In this document: positions 15,930 to 24,383 of the stretch, piece by piece
How the letters are laid out: each line of letters starts with the position of its first letter
Numbering within the stretch: the stretch's first letter is position 1
Origin: an uncultured Eubacteriales bacterium
GTDB taxonomy: Bacteria; Bacillota; Clostridia; Saccharofermentanales; Saccharofermentanaceae
NCBI GenBank assembly: GCA_900317035.1
Contig: ONFC01000085.1
Span: forward strand, 1-32,419
Length of the DNA stretch: 32,419 bases
Direction: 5' to 3'
Program-made: the position numbers and the translations under genes
Notes under the pieces: generated by a model
What the model saw: the letters and a program-made list of their open reading frames with translations, nothing else
Databases searched by the model: none
What the model was told of the DNA's origin: nothing

Positions 15930-16043
15930 ATGAGTAAGTATATGCTTTCGATCGACCAGGGGACGACATCTTCCCGTGCCATGATCTTCAGAGAAGACGG
16001 CACAAGACGGCACCTGCGTGGCATCCGCGCAGGAGACCTTTGA
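15930..16043 (+). pseudogene. glpK: glpK 5' fragment (start codon to the frame break)
   Basis: The ATG at 15930 follows AAAGGAGG and encodes MSKYMLSIDQGTTSSRAMIF, the unmistakable N-terminus of glycerol kinase, including the ATP-binding DQGTTSSR. After REDGT the second copy of a 10-bp duplication shifts the frame. The remaining codons are foreign and a TGA follows at 16041, giving a 37-residue peptide. Removal of one 10-bp copy gives REDGTCVASAQETF, which joins the enzyme body exactly. Confidence 0.85.
15994..16013 (+). repeat. Perfect 10-bp tandem duplication inside glpK
   Basis: AAGACGGCAC occurs twice without a gap (15994-16003 and 16004-16013). Ten bases are not a multiple of three, so the second copy breaks the glpK frame. 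Confidence 0.97.
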
Positions 16044-17454
16044 CCAGCATTACCCGAAACCGGGATGGGTCGAGCATGATCCGGAGGACCTCTGGAGAAC
16101 GGTGTGCGACTGTATCCGTCAGGCGCTTGCCAAGGCGAATATCCAGCCCGGCGAGATCTCCGGTATCGGCATTACGAACCAGAGAGAGACCACGATCCTT
16201 TGGGAAAAGAACACGGGACGCCCGGTCTATAACGCGATCGTCTGGCAGTGCAGAAGGACCGCGGCACTGGTCGAGAAACTGAAGGCCTCCGATCCGGAGT
16301 TTATCGAGAAGGTCAGAGATAAGACCGGCCTTGTTCCGGACGCGTATTTCTCCGCGACGAAGATCCAGTGGATCCTCGAGGAAGTCCCGGGACTGAAGGC
16401 CAGAGCCGGACTGGGTGAGATCCTCTTCGGCACCGTCGATACCTGGATCCTTTACCGGCTCACGGGCGGTATGTCACATGCGACTGACTATTCCAATGCA
16501 TCGAGAACGATGCTCTTTAACATCCATGACCTTTCCTGGGATGATGAGCTCTGCCAGTACTTCCATATCCCGAAGTGCATGCTCCCGAAGGCCCTTCCCG
16601 GCGCTTCGGAGTTCGGGTATGTCGCGGCTGACATCCCGGGACTTGAGGCTATCTATGGTGTCGGCATCTACGGCATCCTCGGCGATCAGCCGGCGGCGCT
16701 CTTCGGACAGACGTGCTTCGATAAGGGCGACATCAAGAATACTTACGGCACCGGCTGCTTCACGCTTATGAATGTCGGCTCCGAGCCGATCATATCGAAA
16801 AAAGGTCTGGTCACCTCGGCGGCCTGGTCTCTCAACGGCGAGACGGCATATGCGCTGGAGGGAAGCGTCTTTAACGGCGGTTCCACGATCCAGTGGCTCC
16901 GTGATGAGCTGCACCTGATCGATCACGCATCCGACTGCGATGTGCTGGCGGAGACGGTGCCGGACAGCGCCGGCGTTGTCCTGGTCCCGGCATTCTCGGG
17001 ACTGGGCGCTCCGTACTGGGATATGTATGCCAGAGGTGCGATCTTAGGTCTTACCCGCGGCACGACAAAAGCACATATCGCGCGTGCGGCACTCGAGGGC
17101 ATCGCCTATCAGGTCTATGATCTCGTATCGCTTATGCAGGAGGAGGCAAACTGTAAGATCAGTAAACTCAAGGTCGATGGAGGCGCTTCCGTCAGCCGCT
17201 TCATGATGCAGTTCCAGTCGGATATCCTGAACTGCGAAGTGGACCGCGCGAAGGAAAGAGAGACGACATCACAGGGCGTGGCATATCTTGCCGGCCTTTT
17301 CTGCGGATACTGGGAAAGCATCGAAGCCTTGCGCGAGCTTCGGCACTGTGATACTCTCTTTACGCCTTCCATGTCGGAGGAGAAGAGGGAGACACTCCTT
17401 AAGGCCTGGGCCAAAGCTGTTTCCCGCGCCGCTTCCTGGGAGGGTAAAGAATAA
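16018..17454 (+). CDS. glpK: Glycerol kinase, main body (frame-disrupted gene)
   Basis: GlpK phosphorylates glycerol to glycerol 3-phosphate for glycolysis or lipid synthesis. This frame holds 478 residues of the usual total of about 500. KPGWVEHDPEDLW, GIGITNQRETTILWEKNTG, IVWQCRR, SNASRTMLFNIHDLSWD, GDQPAALFGQ, NTYGTGCFTLMNVG, FSGLGAPYWDMYARGAILGLTRGT and LKVDGGASVSRFMMQFQSDIL are family blocks in order. The GTG at 16018 is only the first start-like codon: the DQGTTSSR phosphate-binding loop lies in the other frame upstream. A product started here would lack ATP-site residues and is unlikely to work. The rest of the gene is undamaged, which points to a recent or reversible break, or an assembly error. 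Confidence 0.88.
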   Translation: MASAQETFDQHYPKPGWVEHDPEDLWRTVCDCIRQALAKANIQPGEISGIGITNQRETTILWEKNTGRPVYNAIVWQCRRTAALVEKLKASDPEFIEKVRDKTGLVPDAYFSATKIQWILEEVPGLKARAGLGEILFGTVDTWILYRLTGGMSHATDYSNASRTMLFNIHDLSWDDELCQYFHIPKCMLPKALPGASEFGYVAADIPGLEAIYGVGIYGILGDQPAALFGQTCFDKGDIKNTYGTGCFTLMNVGSEPIISKKGLVTSAAWSLNGETAYALEGSVFNGGSTIQWLRDELHLIDHASDCDVLAETVPDSAGVVLVPAFSGLGAPYWDMYARGAILGLTRGTTKAHIARAALEGIAYQVYDLVSLMQEEANCKISKLKVDGGASVSRFMMQFQSDILNCEVDRAKERETTSQGVAYLAGLFCGYWESIEALRELRHCDTLFTPSMSEEKRETLLKAWAKAVSRAASWEGKE

Positions 17455-17467
17455 AAAACTGCTCTGA

Positions 17468-18559
17468 TCAGGAGACGATATTCGCCTTGCTGGGCTCTGC
17501 TGTGCCCGGAGGTGTAGTGCGGATCCAGTAATTCTCGTTATAGATGTTATCCAGCTCGGAGAAATAGGTCTGCTCATAGACGCCGCCATCGGCAAGGATC
17601 GTGCGGCGTGAGGGCTCATTGTCCGTGTGGCAGACGACCAGGACCTTGCTGTGGCCGAGGAGCTTGGCGTAGGGAAGTACCATAGCGAGCATTCTCTTTC
17701 CATATCCGCGGCGGCGCTCGGAAGGCCGTACGGAGTAAGAGATGTGACCGCCGTGCTTGGACATATAGTCATTCAGCTCGTGCTTGATCTCAATCATGCC
17801 GACCGGAATACCGTCCGACATGCGGAAAGCGATAAACGGCGTGGATGGCATGTAGTACGACGGCGCTGTCTTTCTGGATCCCAGCGTATCGACAAAGGCG
17901 AACCACTCGGCGATATCCTCAAAAGAGGCTAGAAGCGCGGAACCATAGATGTTTTCCTCGCCCCAGTTGATGTATTCATCACGGAAATCTTCCATCTCGT
18001 CGGCGAAGTCCACGGTCGGAAGCGTCAGGATCAGCGCATCCTCCGGAACGAAGGCGACGCAGGTCATCGGGTCAGAGAAATCAAATTCATAGACCTCGAA
18101 CGGGGCGTGCGGCATATGGCCGACAACGAAGATGGTATTTCTGTCCGCGTAGTATTCGGCGCCGCACCAGATGAAATCCGAATCCTTGGTAAATGCCTCG
18201 TCGGAATAGTAGCGGTGTTCGCGGAGCGTGTTCAGATTAAAGACCGAAAAACCGAAGCGGTCGCGGCGGAAGACGTAATAGGCATTTCCGTCGTTATGGG
18301 AGATCATCTCGCTCAGCGCATGCTCGCTGTCGAGACAGTCATAGCTTAATACCAGGTCGTGATTCGGCGTGAAAAGGGAATAACGGGCAGCAAACCGGTG
18401 CTCGCCGTCAAGCTCTCCTTCGTAGCTTTCACAGAGGAGAAAATAGCCGTTCGAAAAGCACCCTTCCTCCTTGGAACGACGGTTCTCGTCGCGGAAGAGG
18501 ATCTTGCTCTGGCTCTCATATCTTTTCGCATATTCAGGCGAAAATGCGACGTTCCTCAT
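17468..18559 (-). CDS. GNAT-family N-acetyltransferase with an unrecognised N-terminal domain
   Basis: The product has 363 residues from the ATG at 18559, chosen because GAGAGCAGGG precedes it; the frame continues to an ATG at 18697 that would add 46 residues. Residues about 1-170 are rich in aromatic and acidic residues (LVLSYDCLDSEHALSEMIS, FIWCGAEYYADRNTIFVVGH) and look like beta-strand repeats; I know no name for them. The C-terminal part (about residues 240-345) is a GNAT fold: VGMIEIKHELNDYM, then the acetyl-CoA loop RPSERRRGYGKRMLAMVLPYA, and CHTDNEPSRRTILADGG. It should transfer an acetyl group to an unknown amine. It converges on glpK with only 13 nt between the stops, and I see no clear terminator there. 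Confidence 0.75.
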   Translation of the reverse strand: MRNVAFSPEYAKRYESQSKILFRDENRRSKEEGCFSNGYFLLCESYEGELDGEHRFAARYSLFTPNHDLVLSYDCLDSEHALSEMISHNDGNAYYVFRRDRFGFSVFNLNTLREHRYYSDEAFTKDSDFIWCGAEYYADRNTIFVVGHMPHAPFEVYEFDFSDPMTCVAFVPEDALILTLPTVDFADEMEDFRDEYINWGEENIYGSALLASFEDIAEWFAFVDTLGSRKTAPSYYMPSTPFIAFRMSDGIPVGMIEIKHELNDYMSKHGGHISYSVRPSERRRGYGKRMLAMVLPYAKLLGHSKVLVVCHTDNEPSRRTILADGGVYEQTYFSELDNIYNENYWIRTTPPGTAEPSKANIVS

Positions 18560-18678
18560 AGATTCCCTGCTCTCTTTACCGGATGTCCGGATCTTTCCGT
18601 GCTTCCCCGGATGGGAAGGAAAGAGCCTATTTATCCAGTTAAATATGAATATTAAAAGTGTAGCATACTGAAGAATAA

Positions 18679-18707
18679 TTGACAATCTCACAAACAAATT
18701 TTATATT
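18679..18707 (+). promoter_or_regulatory. Promoter of the large zinc-ribbon gene
   Basis: A perfect TTGACA at 18679-18684, a 17-nt spacer and TATATT at 18702-18707. The leader is about 25 nt and includes TAGGAGGG before the ATG at 18737. It is among the best promoters in the window. Confidence 0.75.
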
Positions 18708-18736
18708 ATAGAGTGAAGTAGGAGGGCTGTATATAT

Positions 18737-21700
18737 ATGGAAATAGCATTTCACTGTCCCAATTGTCTGGCTGATCTTATATACGATGAATCCAAGCGCT
18801 ACACATGCTGCTTTTGTCATACCGTTCTTGATGAGACCAACGAGGTAAAAGAACTCGAAGGCGGCTATTATGTAGGTGATGCATGGAATGATAAAGTGTA
18901 CCACAGTTTTCACTGTGAGGATTGCGGAGCGGATTATATCGCGAAACCCGGTTCCCCGAATGCATGCTGCCCTCTATGTTCTTCTACTTCGACCAAGGAT
19001 AACGGCGGTATCATCGGTGCTATGCCGCGTCGTGTGATCCCTTTCACGCATACACGTCAGGAAGCTCAGGAGAAGTTCCTGGACTATATCAGAAATAATT
19101 CCGCAGTCGGCCGTACACTGGCAACGGATGAGAACAAGGAACTCCTTCACAAGGTATATGTGCCGATCTGGCTGTTTACCTATGAGGTCCTTGCCCATGC
19201 AAAAGTGACTGCAATGATCAGAAATAAGGCAAACGAGACAAAGACGCTCTTCGGTATCAACGGTACCGAGGGTATCGCCGAGGGGCTCTCCGAATCACTG
19301 TCTGCGATCCGTTCCTCTTTCTCCCGTTTCCAGAAGAATAAGAAGAATGTGACTAAGGAACCGACAGGAGAACAGCCGTCTGAGCATGTTACCGGCGGTA
19401 TCCTTTCCTGGCAGGGTATCCCGTTTGATGCATCCGGCGTGTTGCCGACCAATGTGATCAACAACCTGCAGCCATATGACCAGAGCAAGATGGTCCTTCT
19501 GAACGATAAGGTCCTGATGGATACACCGGTCCTGATGATGACGAAGGATCCGATCACCTGCATGCAGGATTTTATGGACAGGATCAAGAAGTGGACCCGC
19601 CAGATGATCATGGATGCCCACTCCGATTCTTACGATATCTCCTATTTCCAGGATAAGACCGACTATCCTCTGGGTATCGGTGAACTGGTGCTTTTCCCGA
19701 TCTGGTACATGAAGGGCGAATACATGGGCAGAGATTTCTACTATGCCATGAACGGCCAGAACGGCGAGGTCGAGGCGAATGTTCCGATGAGCAAGGGCAC
19801 ATCAAAGAACGCCGGCATCACCTATCAGCAGTACTGGGATAAGTCCCGCTGCACCGCGCTGACGGATACACACTTCGAGTTTAATATTCACGATCCGAGC
19901 ATCGAGATCCTCGACTACTCCTTCTTCGAGAAGCCGAAGGAGTCGAGAGTTACGCCGAAGGGACGTCTGGATATGGATACCTCGGAGGCCAGAACATCAC
20001 TGGATTCCGTCTTCGAGACATCTTCGGACGAGCCGAAGCCGGAAAGCGAGAGAACAAAGAAAAAATTCTCCGAGCTGGAGATGGAATACGGATTCGGCAA
20101 GAGAAAGGATCCGGACAAGAAGCTGACGAAGGAAGAAGAACTTCAGCGTGAGCGCGAGATGATCGCGAGACTCGCGGTAGCTGCTAAAGAAGCTCCTAAG
20201 GGCGACATGGCGGCAGCTTCCAGCGTTCCTTCCTGGGCAAAAGCAGTTACTCCGCCTCCGTCTGCGAGCCAGACGGCTGCACGTCCTGCAAGAACGAAGA
20301 AGGTCGGCGGCGGTATGAAGTCATCTGCGGCATCGGCTGCGAATAAGCCTCTCTGGGAAAAGACCGAGGAGGAACTCGCTGCTGAGAGAAATCCGAATAA
20401 GGAAAGAGCATCTTCCATGGCCAGCCATATGGCAAGAGGCGGAGATGAGGTCTCTCCATTTGCGGCAAATCCGAACATCGATGTTTCCGATATGACACTT
20501 GAGGATCTCGAGAAGATGCCGATGCAGCAGGATAAGTACATGAAGGTTCCGGATAAGTATAAGACGCCGGCACCGGAAGAGAAGGCTTTCCGTGAGCAGC
20601 TGGTATCGAACTCATCCCGTGAGATCGAAGAAGCGGAATCCTATGAGATCCCGATGCCGAAGATCTCCAAAGAGAAGAAAGAAGAACCGAAGCCTATCTT
20701 CAAGCCGATCCCGCAGGAAGACATCTATGATGAGGAGCCTGTGGTGGAAGAGCCTGTGGTCGAAGAAGTTCCGCAGGAAGAGGATATGGTTGCCAATATT
20801 ACCTTCTCCTTCAACAAGAAAAAGCCTGTCATGGACAGTGAAGAGCGCGTAACGGATACCGCTCCGATCCCGAGACAGCTGGAGAGAACTCCGGAAGAGA
20901 AGCACGGCATGGCGATCATGAACAGCGAATATGACTCCGGTGTACTCCGTCATACGGAAGTCGAATATGACAGACCGGAAGGAGAAGTACGCGAGATCCT
21001 GCCGAAGGCACAGACCAATGCGACAGAATACTACAGAGGAAGCGAAGAAAACGATGTTCCGCTGAAGTACCGTCCGGCTGCACCTCTCGCACACGCACGA
21101 TCCAGCATGAATGTCGAGATCAATGAGAGAGTCGACCTGAATCCGGAAGACGATGAGAGCAACCGTCCGCTGGCACAGCGTCCGCCGGCCCCGCTGGCAA
21201 GAGCGACTGAGATGGGACCGAGTCTGGAATACCTGACGGAACCTCCGCTGGACGAAGAGATCCATCCGATGCACTCTCTCGAGTCGGAAGGCCCGAGATG
21301 GGGCGATATGCCGGAAGCGAAGGAGACTCCTTCGTGGGCAAAGCCGTCGAATGAGAATACAGGCGCGTTTGTTTCCCCGAGAAACCGCGGCAGAAACTAC
21401 CTGTCCAAAGATGAGCTCCGTGCGGCATCCGAGGAAGCGGCAAGACGTGCTGCTTCTGCACCGCGTAACACCAGAGGTCCGAGATCCCTGGCGGAAGCGA
21501 AACAGGAAAGCGAAGAATATGCGGATCAGAGACCCGGCCTGCGTCCGGAAAATAATGGTCCGAGATCTCTGGAGAGAGGCTCTAGAGAAGTGGAGGCGAC
21601 TGTCCGCGCTTCTGTGGGCGTAAATAGAAACGGCCCGAGAACGCTGGCAAGATCTTCTCAGGATGAAGATGTTGCAGAGAGAGCTGCTTCCGGAGTAAAC

Positions 21701-22747
21701 AGAAATGGTCCGAGAACTCTGGGAAGAGAAGAAGAGACCCCGGATATGTCCGGTATCTTCAAGCCGGCAGGAAGACCGGGAGCGGCATTTGCGCCTAGAG
21801 ATGAGCAGGAAGAAGACGATCGTCCGGCACTGGCAAGAATGGCGCCGAGACAGGAGCCGAGACAGGCACCTTCCAGACCTTCTGGCCGCCCGGGTGCTTT
21901 CCGCGCATCCAGAAACGAGGAAGAATCCTCTAAACCGCAGAAGAACGTCCCGATCTGGGAGAGAGTCCCGGATACCGACGGACCGGTTCCGGCGTGGGGC
22001 AGTTCCGCAGCATATGTGGATGACGACCGTCCGCTGGGCTCTCTGAGTAAGCCGAAGGATCAGATCATCGATGTCGAGAAACCGAGAGAGAGACCTTCTC
22101 TCTGGGGACCGAGCGGAAATGACAGGGAGATCCTCCCCTCTGCCAGAAGAGAAGAGGAAGAAGAGGCCGGATTGTCCAGAAGACCTGCTCCGCGTTCAAG
22201 AGAAGTAGGCCGTCCGGGCGCTAGAGAGATCAGCCGTCCGGCACCTAGAGAAGCAGGAAGACCGGCCGCAAGAGAGATCACTCCGGAACGTCCCGCAAGC
22301 GAGATCGAAGCCCGTCCGGCAAGAGAGATCGAAGCCCGTCCGAGAACTTTCGCCCAGCGCCGTCAGATGGAAGAAGAGGAAAGAAGACGCCAGATCCAGG
22401 ATTCCTTTACCAACCCGGAAAAGGCAACTCCCCGCACTCCATTCCGCCGCCCGGCAAATCTGGACGATGAGGAAACTTCGGAAAGCGAGCCGGTAAACAA
22501 AACATTTGAATCGACTCAGTTTGAGGATAAGCCGTCCGTAGTTGCTTCTCTGGATATGCTTCCGGAACCGCTCGGTGAGGAGAGCATCCATCACCTGGCA
22601 AAGGAGCGGGAGATCCCGGCACTGGCCCGTGATGCGGAGCGCTACCAGCAGCAGCTCGAAGAAGCCGAGATGATCCGGGAAAGAGAACTGCAGCGCGGAC
22701 TGTCGGATTTCGATCCGGATGGACCGAGTCCGTTTAAGCCGAACTGA
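18737..22747 (+). CDS. Giant TFIIB-type zinc-ribbon protein with long disordered Pro/Arg/Glu tail
   Basis: This 1336-residue protein has a recognisable head and an unknown tail. Residues about 1-90 carry two zinc ribbons (CPNC with CCFC; CEDC with CPLC). Residues about 100-375 match the core of bacterial TFIIB-type zinc-ribbon proteins: PFTHTRQEAQEKFLDYI, KVYVPIWLFTYEV, LVLFPIWYMKGEYMGRDFYY, MNGQNGEVEANVP. By recollection, family members usually end near 350-400 residues. The remainder (about 390-1336) is low in hydrophobic residues and very rich in Glu, Arg, Pro and Ser, so probably disordered. It holds seven Trp in short motifs (W500, W540, W855, W867, W1074, W1087, W1123; for example PSWAK, PLWEK, PIWER), four GPR(S/T)L repeats and a RPAxREI-rich part. 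It ends DFDPDGPSPFKPN, as its downstream paralog nearly does. No membrane segment is seen. A role as a cytoplasmic scaffold is inference. Confidence 0.75.
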   Translation: MEIAFHCPNCLADLIYDESKRYTCCFCHTVLDETNEVKELEGGYYVGDAWNDKVYHSFHCEDCGADYIAKPGSPNACCPLCSSTSTKDNGGIIGAMPRRVIPFTHTRQEAQEKFLDYIRNNSAVGRTLATDENKELLHKVYVPIWLFTYEVLAHAKVTAMIRNKANETKTLFGINGTEGIAEGLSESLSAIRSSFSRFQKNKKNVTKEPTGEQPSEHVTGGILSWQGIPFDASGVLPTNVINNLQPYDQSKMVLLNDKVLMDTPVLMMTKDPITCMQDFMDRIKKWTRQMIMDAHSDSYDISYFQDKTDYPLGIGELVLFPIWYMKGEYMGRDFYYAMNGQNGEVEANVPMSKGTSKNAGITYQQYWDKSRCTALTDTHFEFNIHDPSIEILDYSFFEKPKESRVTPKGRLDMDTSEARTSLDSVFETSSDEPKPESERTKKKFSELEMEYGFGKRKDPDKKLTKEEELQREREMIARLAVAAKEAPKGDMAAASSVPSWAKAVTPPPSASQTAARPARTKKVGGGMKSSAASAANKPLWEKTEEELAAERNPNKERASSMASHMARGGDEVSPFAANPNIDVSDMTLEDLEKMPMQQDKYMKVPDKYKTPAPEEKAFREQLVSNSSREIEEAESYEIPMPKISKEKKEEPKPIFKPIPQEDIYDEEPVVEEPVVEEVPQEEDMVANITFSFNKKKPVMDSEERVTDTAPIPRQLERTPEEKHGMAIMNSEYDSGVLRHTEVEYDRPEGEVREILPKAQTNATEYYRGSEENDVPLKYRPAAPLAHARSSMNVEINERVDLNPEDDESNRPLAQRPPAPLARATEMGPSLEYLTEPPLDEEIHPMHSLESEGPRWGDMPEAKETPSWAKPSNENTGAFVSPRNRGRNYLSKDELRAASEEAARRAASAPRNTRGPRSLAEAKQESEEYADQRPGLRPENNGPRSLERGSREVEATVRASVGVNRNGPRTLARSSQDEDVAERAASGVNRNGPRTLGREEETPDMSGIFKPAGRPGAAFAPRDEQEEDDRPALARMAPRQEPRQAPSRPSGRPGAFRASRNEEESSKPQKNVPIWERVPDTDGPVPAWGSSAAYVDDDRPLGSLSKPKDQIIDVEKPRERPSLWGPSGNDREILPSARREEEEEAGLSRRPAPRSREVGRPGAREISRPAPREAGRPAAREITPERPASEIEARPAREIEARPRTFAQRRQMEEEERRRQIQDSFTNPEKATPRTPFRRPANLDDEETSESEPVNKTFESTQFEDKPSVVASLDMLPEPLGEESIHHLAKEREIPALARDAERYQQQLEEAEMIRERELQRGLSDFDPDGPSPFKPN
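21476..21721 (+). repeat. Four-copy GPR(S/T)L coding repeat, period about 25-27 residues
   Basis: GPRSL or GPRTL begins at residues 914, 941, 966 and 991 of the large zinc-ribbon protein. The last two copies share the ten residues GVNRNGPRTL with different third-codon bases, so the repeat is conserved at protein level and not very recent. Confidence 0.75.
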
Positions 22748-22762
22748 TCAAGTAACATCTTG

Positions 22763-22810
22763 CGCACCGGGAGTACGTAACAGTGCTTTCCGGTGCGTAT
22801 TTTTATATAT
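22763..22810 (+). terminator. Hairpin terminator between the two zinc-ribbon paralogs
   Basis: CGCACCGG at 22763-22770 pairs with CCGGTGCG at 22790-22797, followed by a T-rich run (TATTTTTATAT). The next ATG is only about 26 nt after the stem and no promoter is evident, so the downstream gene probably depends on read-through. Confidence 0.75.
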
Positions 22811-22823
22811 CGGAGAAATAATC

Positions 22824-24383
22824 ATGGAAAAAGCATATGTATGTCCGGGATGTGGCGCATCGGTGATCCTCGTAGATGAATCGTCGGCAACGTGCTGCTT
22901 CTGTCATTCTGCATTACAGGAGAAAGACGTAGTGAGTAACCCGAAGGGCGGTTTTTATATCGGCTCGATGGGAAATATCAAGATGAGAAAAACGGTCTGC
23001 GGCAAATGTGGAAAGTCCATGTTCTCCGTGGCTGACGGTGAAATGAAAGCGGGCAGATGCCTCTCGTGCGGAAGCGATGACCTGATCAGTACTTCTGAAG
23101 ACCTTCTCCTCCCGGAGAAGATCATGACGGTTCCGTTTTCCTGCAGCAGAAAAGAGGCTGAAGAAGAGTACTTAAAAACTGCAGCACAGACGAAACTGAA
23201 ACAGCATTCCTTTACCGGCCCGGAGTATCTGGAAGCGATCACCCCGGCATATGTGCCGTTCTTTTTCTACGATTACCATATTTTCGGACGTGCGATCTTA
23301 AGCGTAGTTCCGCAGGTAAAAGGTCCGAAACACAGAGGCGAAAAGCTTCTCTCTTTCGTTCTTCTAAATGACTTTTCACTGGAAAGATCCTCTTCGACCG
23401 CCACTCCTTATCCGAAAAATATGAACAGCGAGATGGCATGGCAGTCTGTTCCGGAGAGCGCAAGCGGAGCAATCAGACTGGAAAAAGCGGATGAGGTATC
23501 TCCGATCCTCAGGAACGGATCCGGCTCGAACGAGGCATCCCTTACAGATCTGAAGGATGCGCTGATCCTGGATATAGACCGTTCGGGAAAAGAGATCGAA
23601 AGTGAATTTCTGGGAAGGATAAAGGGCTTTGTTAAAGAGTGTCTGGTGACCGAAAACCTGATGCACTTTACGATCACTTCCTATGTGGATAATACGGAGT
23701 ATCTTCCGCCACTTGGCCAGCTTATCTTTATTCCGATGTGGATCATGAAGATCCGGAAAAAGGACCAGTGCCTGACGTGGTATATGAATGCGGCTTCCGG
23801 CAAAAGCTCGGAGATCTCCTGGGAGTCTGCCGAAGGAACACCTGTGGTCACGGAAGAGCCTGTACAGACACTGAAAACGATGAATAAAAAGCGCATCAAG
23901 GCGTTTACGCTTGAAGACTTCGGCCCGGCAGACAAGCCGGTGAACTACAGGACGTTCATGATCGACATCGTCGCATCGTCGATTGCTTCGGAAATGATGC
24001 TGAATGAAATGTCTGCAGATAAGAGCCTGCTGCATCTGGAGAATCAGATGAGAAAGACGCAGAAGAGCGTCTCGGTACCTGTGATCGAGAAGGCGTATCA
24101 GGCAGATGCGGAAGAAGTAGTAAGAAAGAGTCAGAACCAGCCGATCCCGAGCAAACCGGTACCGCTTCCGAGCGAACATTCGCCGCTTTTCCTTATGAGA
24201 GAGGAAGCGAATAACCGTGCACTGGGAAGAGGCAGAAGACTCCCGGAAAAACCGCTCGACCGCAGGGTCGGAAATGAAGATCAGTTTGACACGCCGGATA
24301 CTCCGTCCGGTGTGGCTGTCGAGTTTGGACTGGCGGACCTCCCGGAATATGATCCGGCAGGACCGAATCCATTTAAGAAGTAA
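22824..24383 (+). CDS. TFIIB-type zinc-ribbon protein, smaller paralog of the giant protein
   Basis: The product has 519 residues from the ATG at 22824, preceded by CGGAGAA. It begins MEKAYVCPGCGASVILVDES with CCFCHSALQEKDVV (first ribbon) and CGKCGKSMFSV with CLSCGSDDL (second), aligning with the head of the upstream protein. ITPAYVPFFFYDYHIFGRAIL and LGQLIFIPMWIMKIRKKDQCLTWYMNAASG align with its core. Residues about 390-519 form a shorter, charged tail without Trp motifs that ends LPEYDPAGPNPFKK, repeating the upstream C-terminal motif. The two genes arose by duplication and stay adjacent in one direction, separated by a terminator hairpin. They may form a complex or bind a common partner through the C-terminal motif; this is inference. 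The TAA directly abuts the stop of the convergent GH1 gene with no base between. Confidence 0.78.
   Translation: MEKAYVCPGCGASVILVDESSATCCFCHSALQEKDVVSNPKGGFYIGSMGNIKMRKTVCGKCGKSMFSVADGEMKAGRCLSCGSDDLISTSEDLLLPEKIMTVPFSCSRKEAEEEYLKTAAQTKLKQHSFTGPEYLEAITPAYVPFFFYDYHIFGRAILSVVPQVKGPKHRGEKLLSFVLLNDFSLERSSSTATPYPKNMNSEMAWQSVPESASGAIRLEKADEVSPILRNGSGSNEASLTDLKDALILDIDRSGKEIESEFLGRIKGFVKECLVTENLMHFTITSYVDNTEYLPPLGQLIFIPMWIMKIRKKDQCLTWYMNAASGKSSEISWESAEGTPVVTEEPVQTLKTMNKKRIKAFTLEDFGPADKPVNYRTFMIDIVASSIASEMMLNEMSADKSLLHLENQMRKTQKSVSVPVIEKAYQADAEEVVRKSQNQPIPSKPVPLPSEHSPLFLMREEANNRALGRGRRLPEKPLDRRVGNEDQFDTPDTPSGVAVEFGLADLPEYDPAGPNPFKK

Noticed and set aside
18560-18697. 46-residue hydrophobic N-terminal extension of the GNAT protein
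   Set aside because: A good ribosome-binding site lies before the ATG at 18559, and the extension would be an odd membrane segment for a cytoplasmic acetyltransferase; it remains possible.
21476-22340. Possible CRISPR array in the repetitive part of the giant gene
   Set aside because: The repeats vary at silent positions and follow the reading frame, as in a protein repeat.
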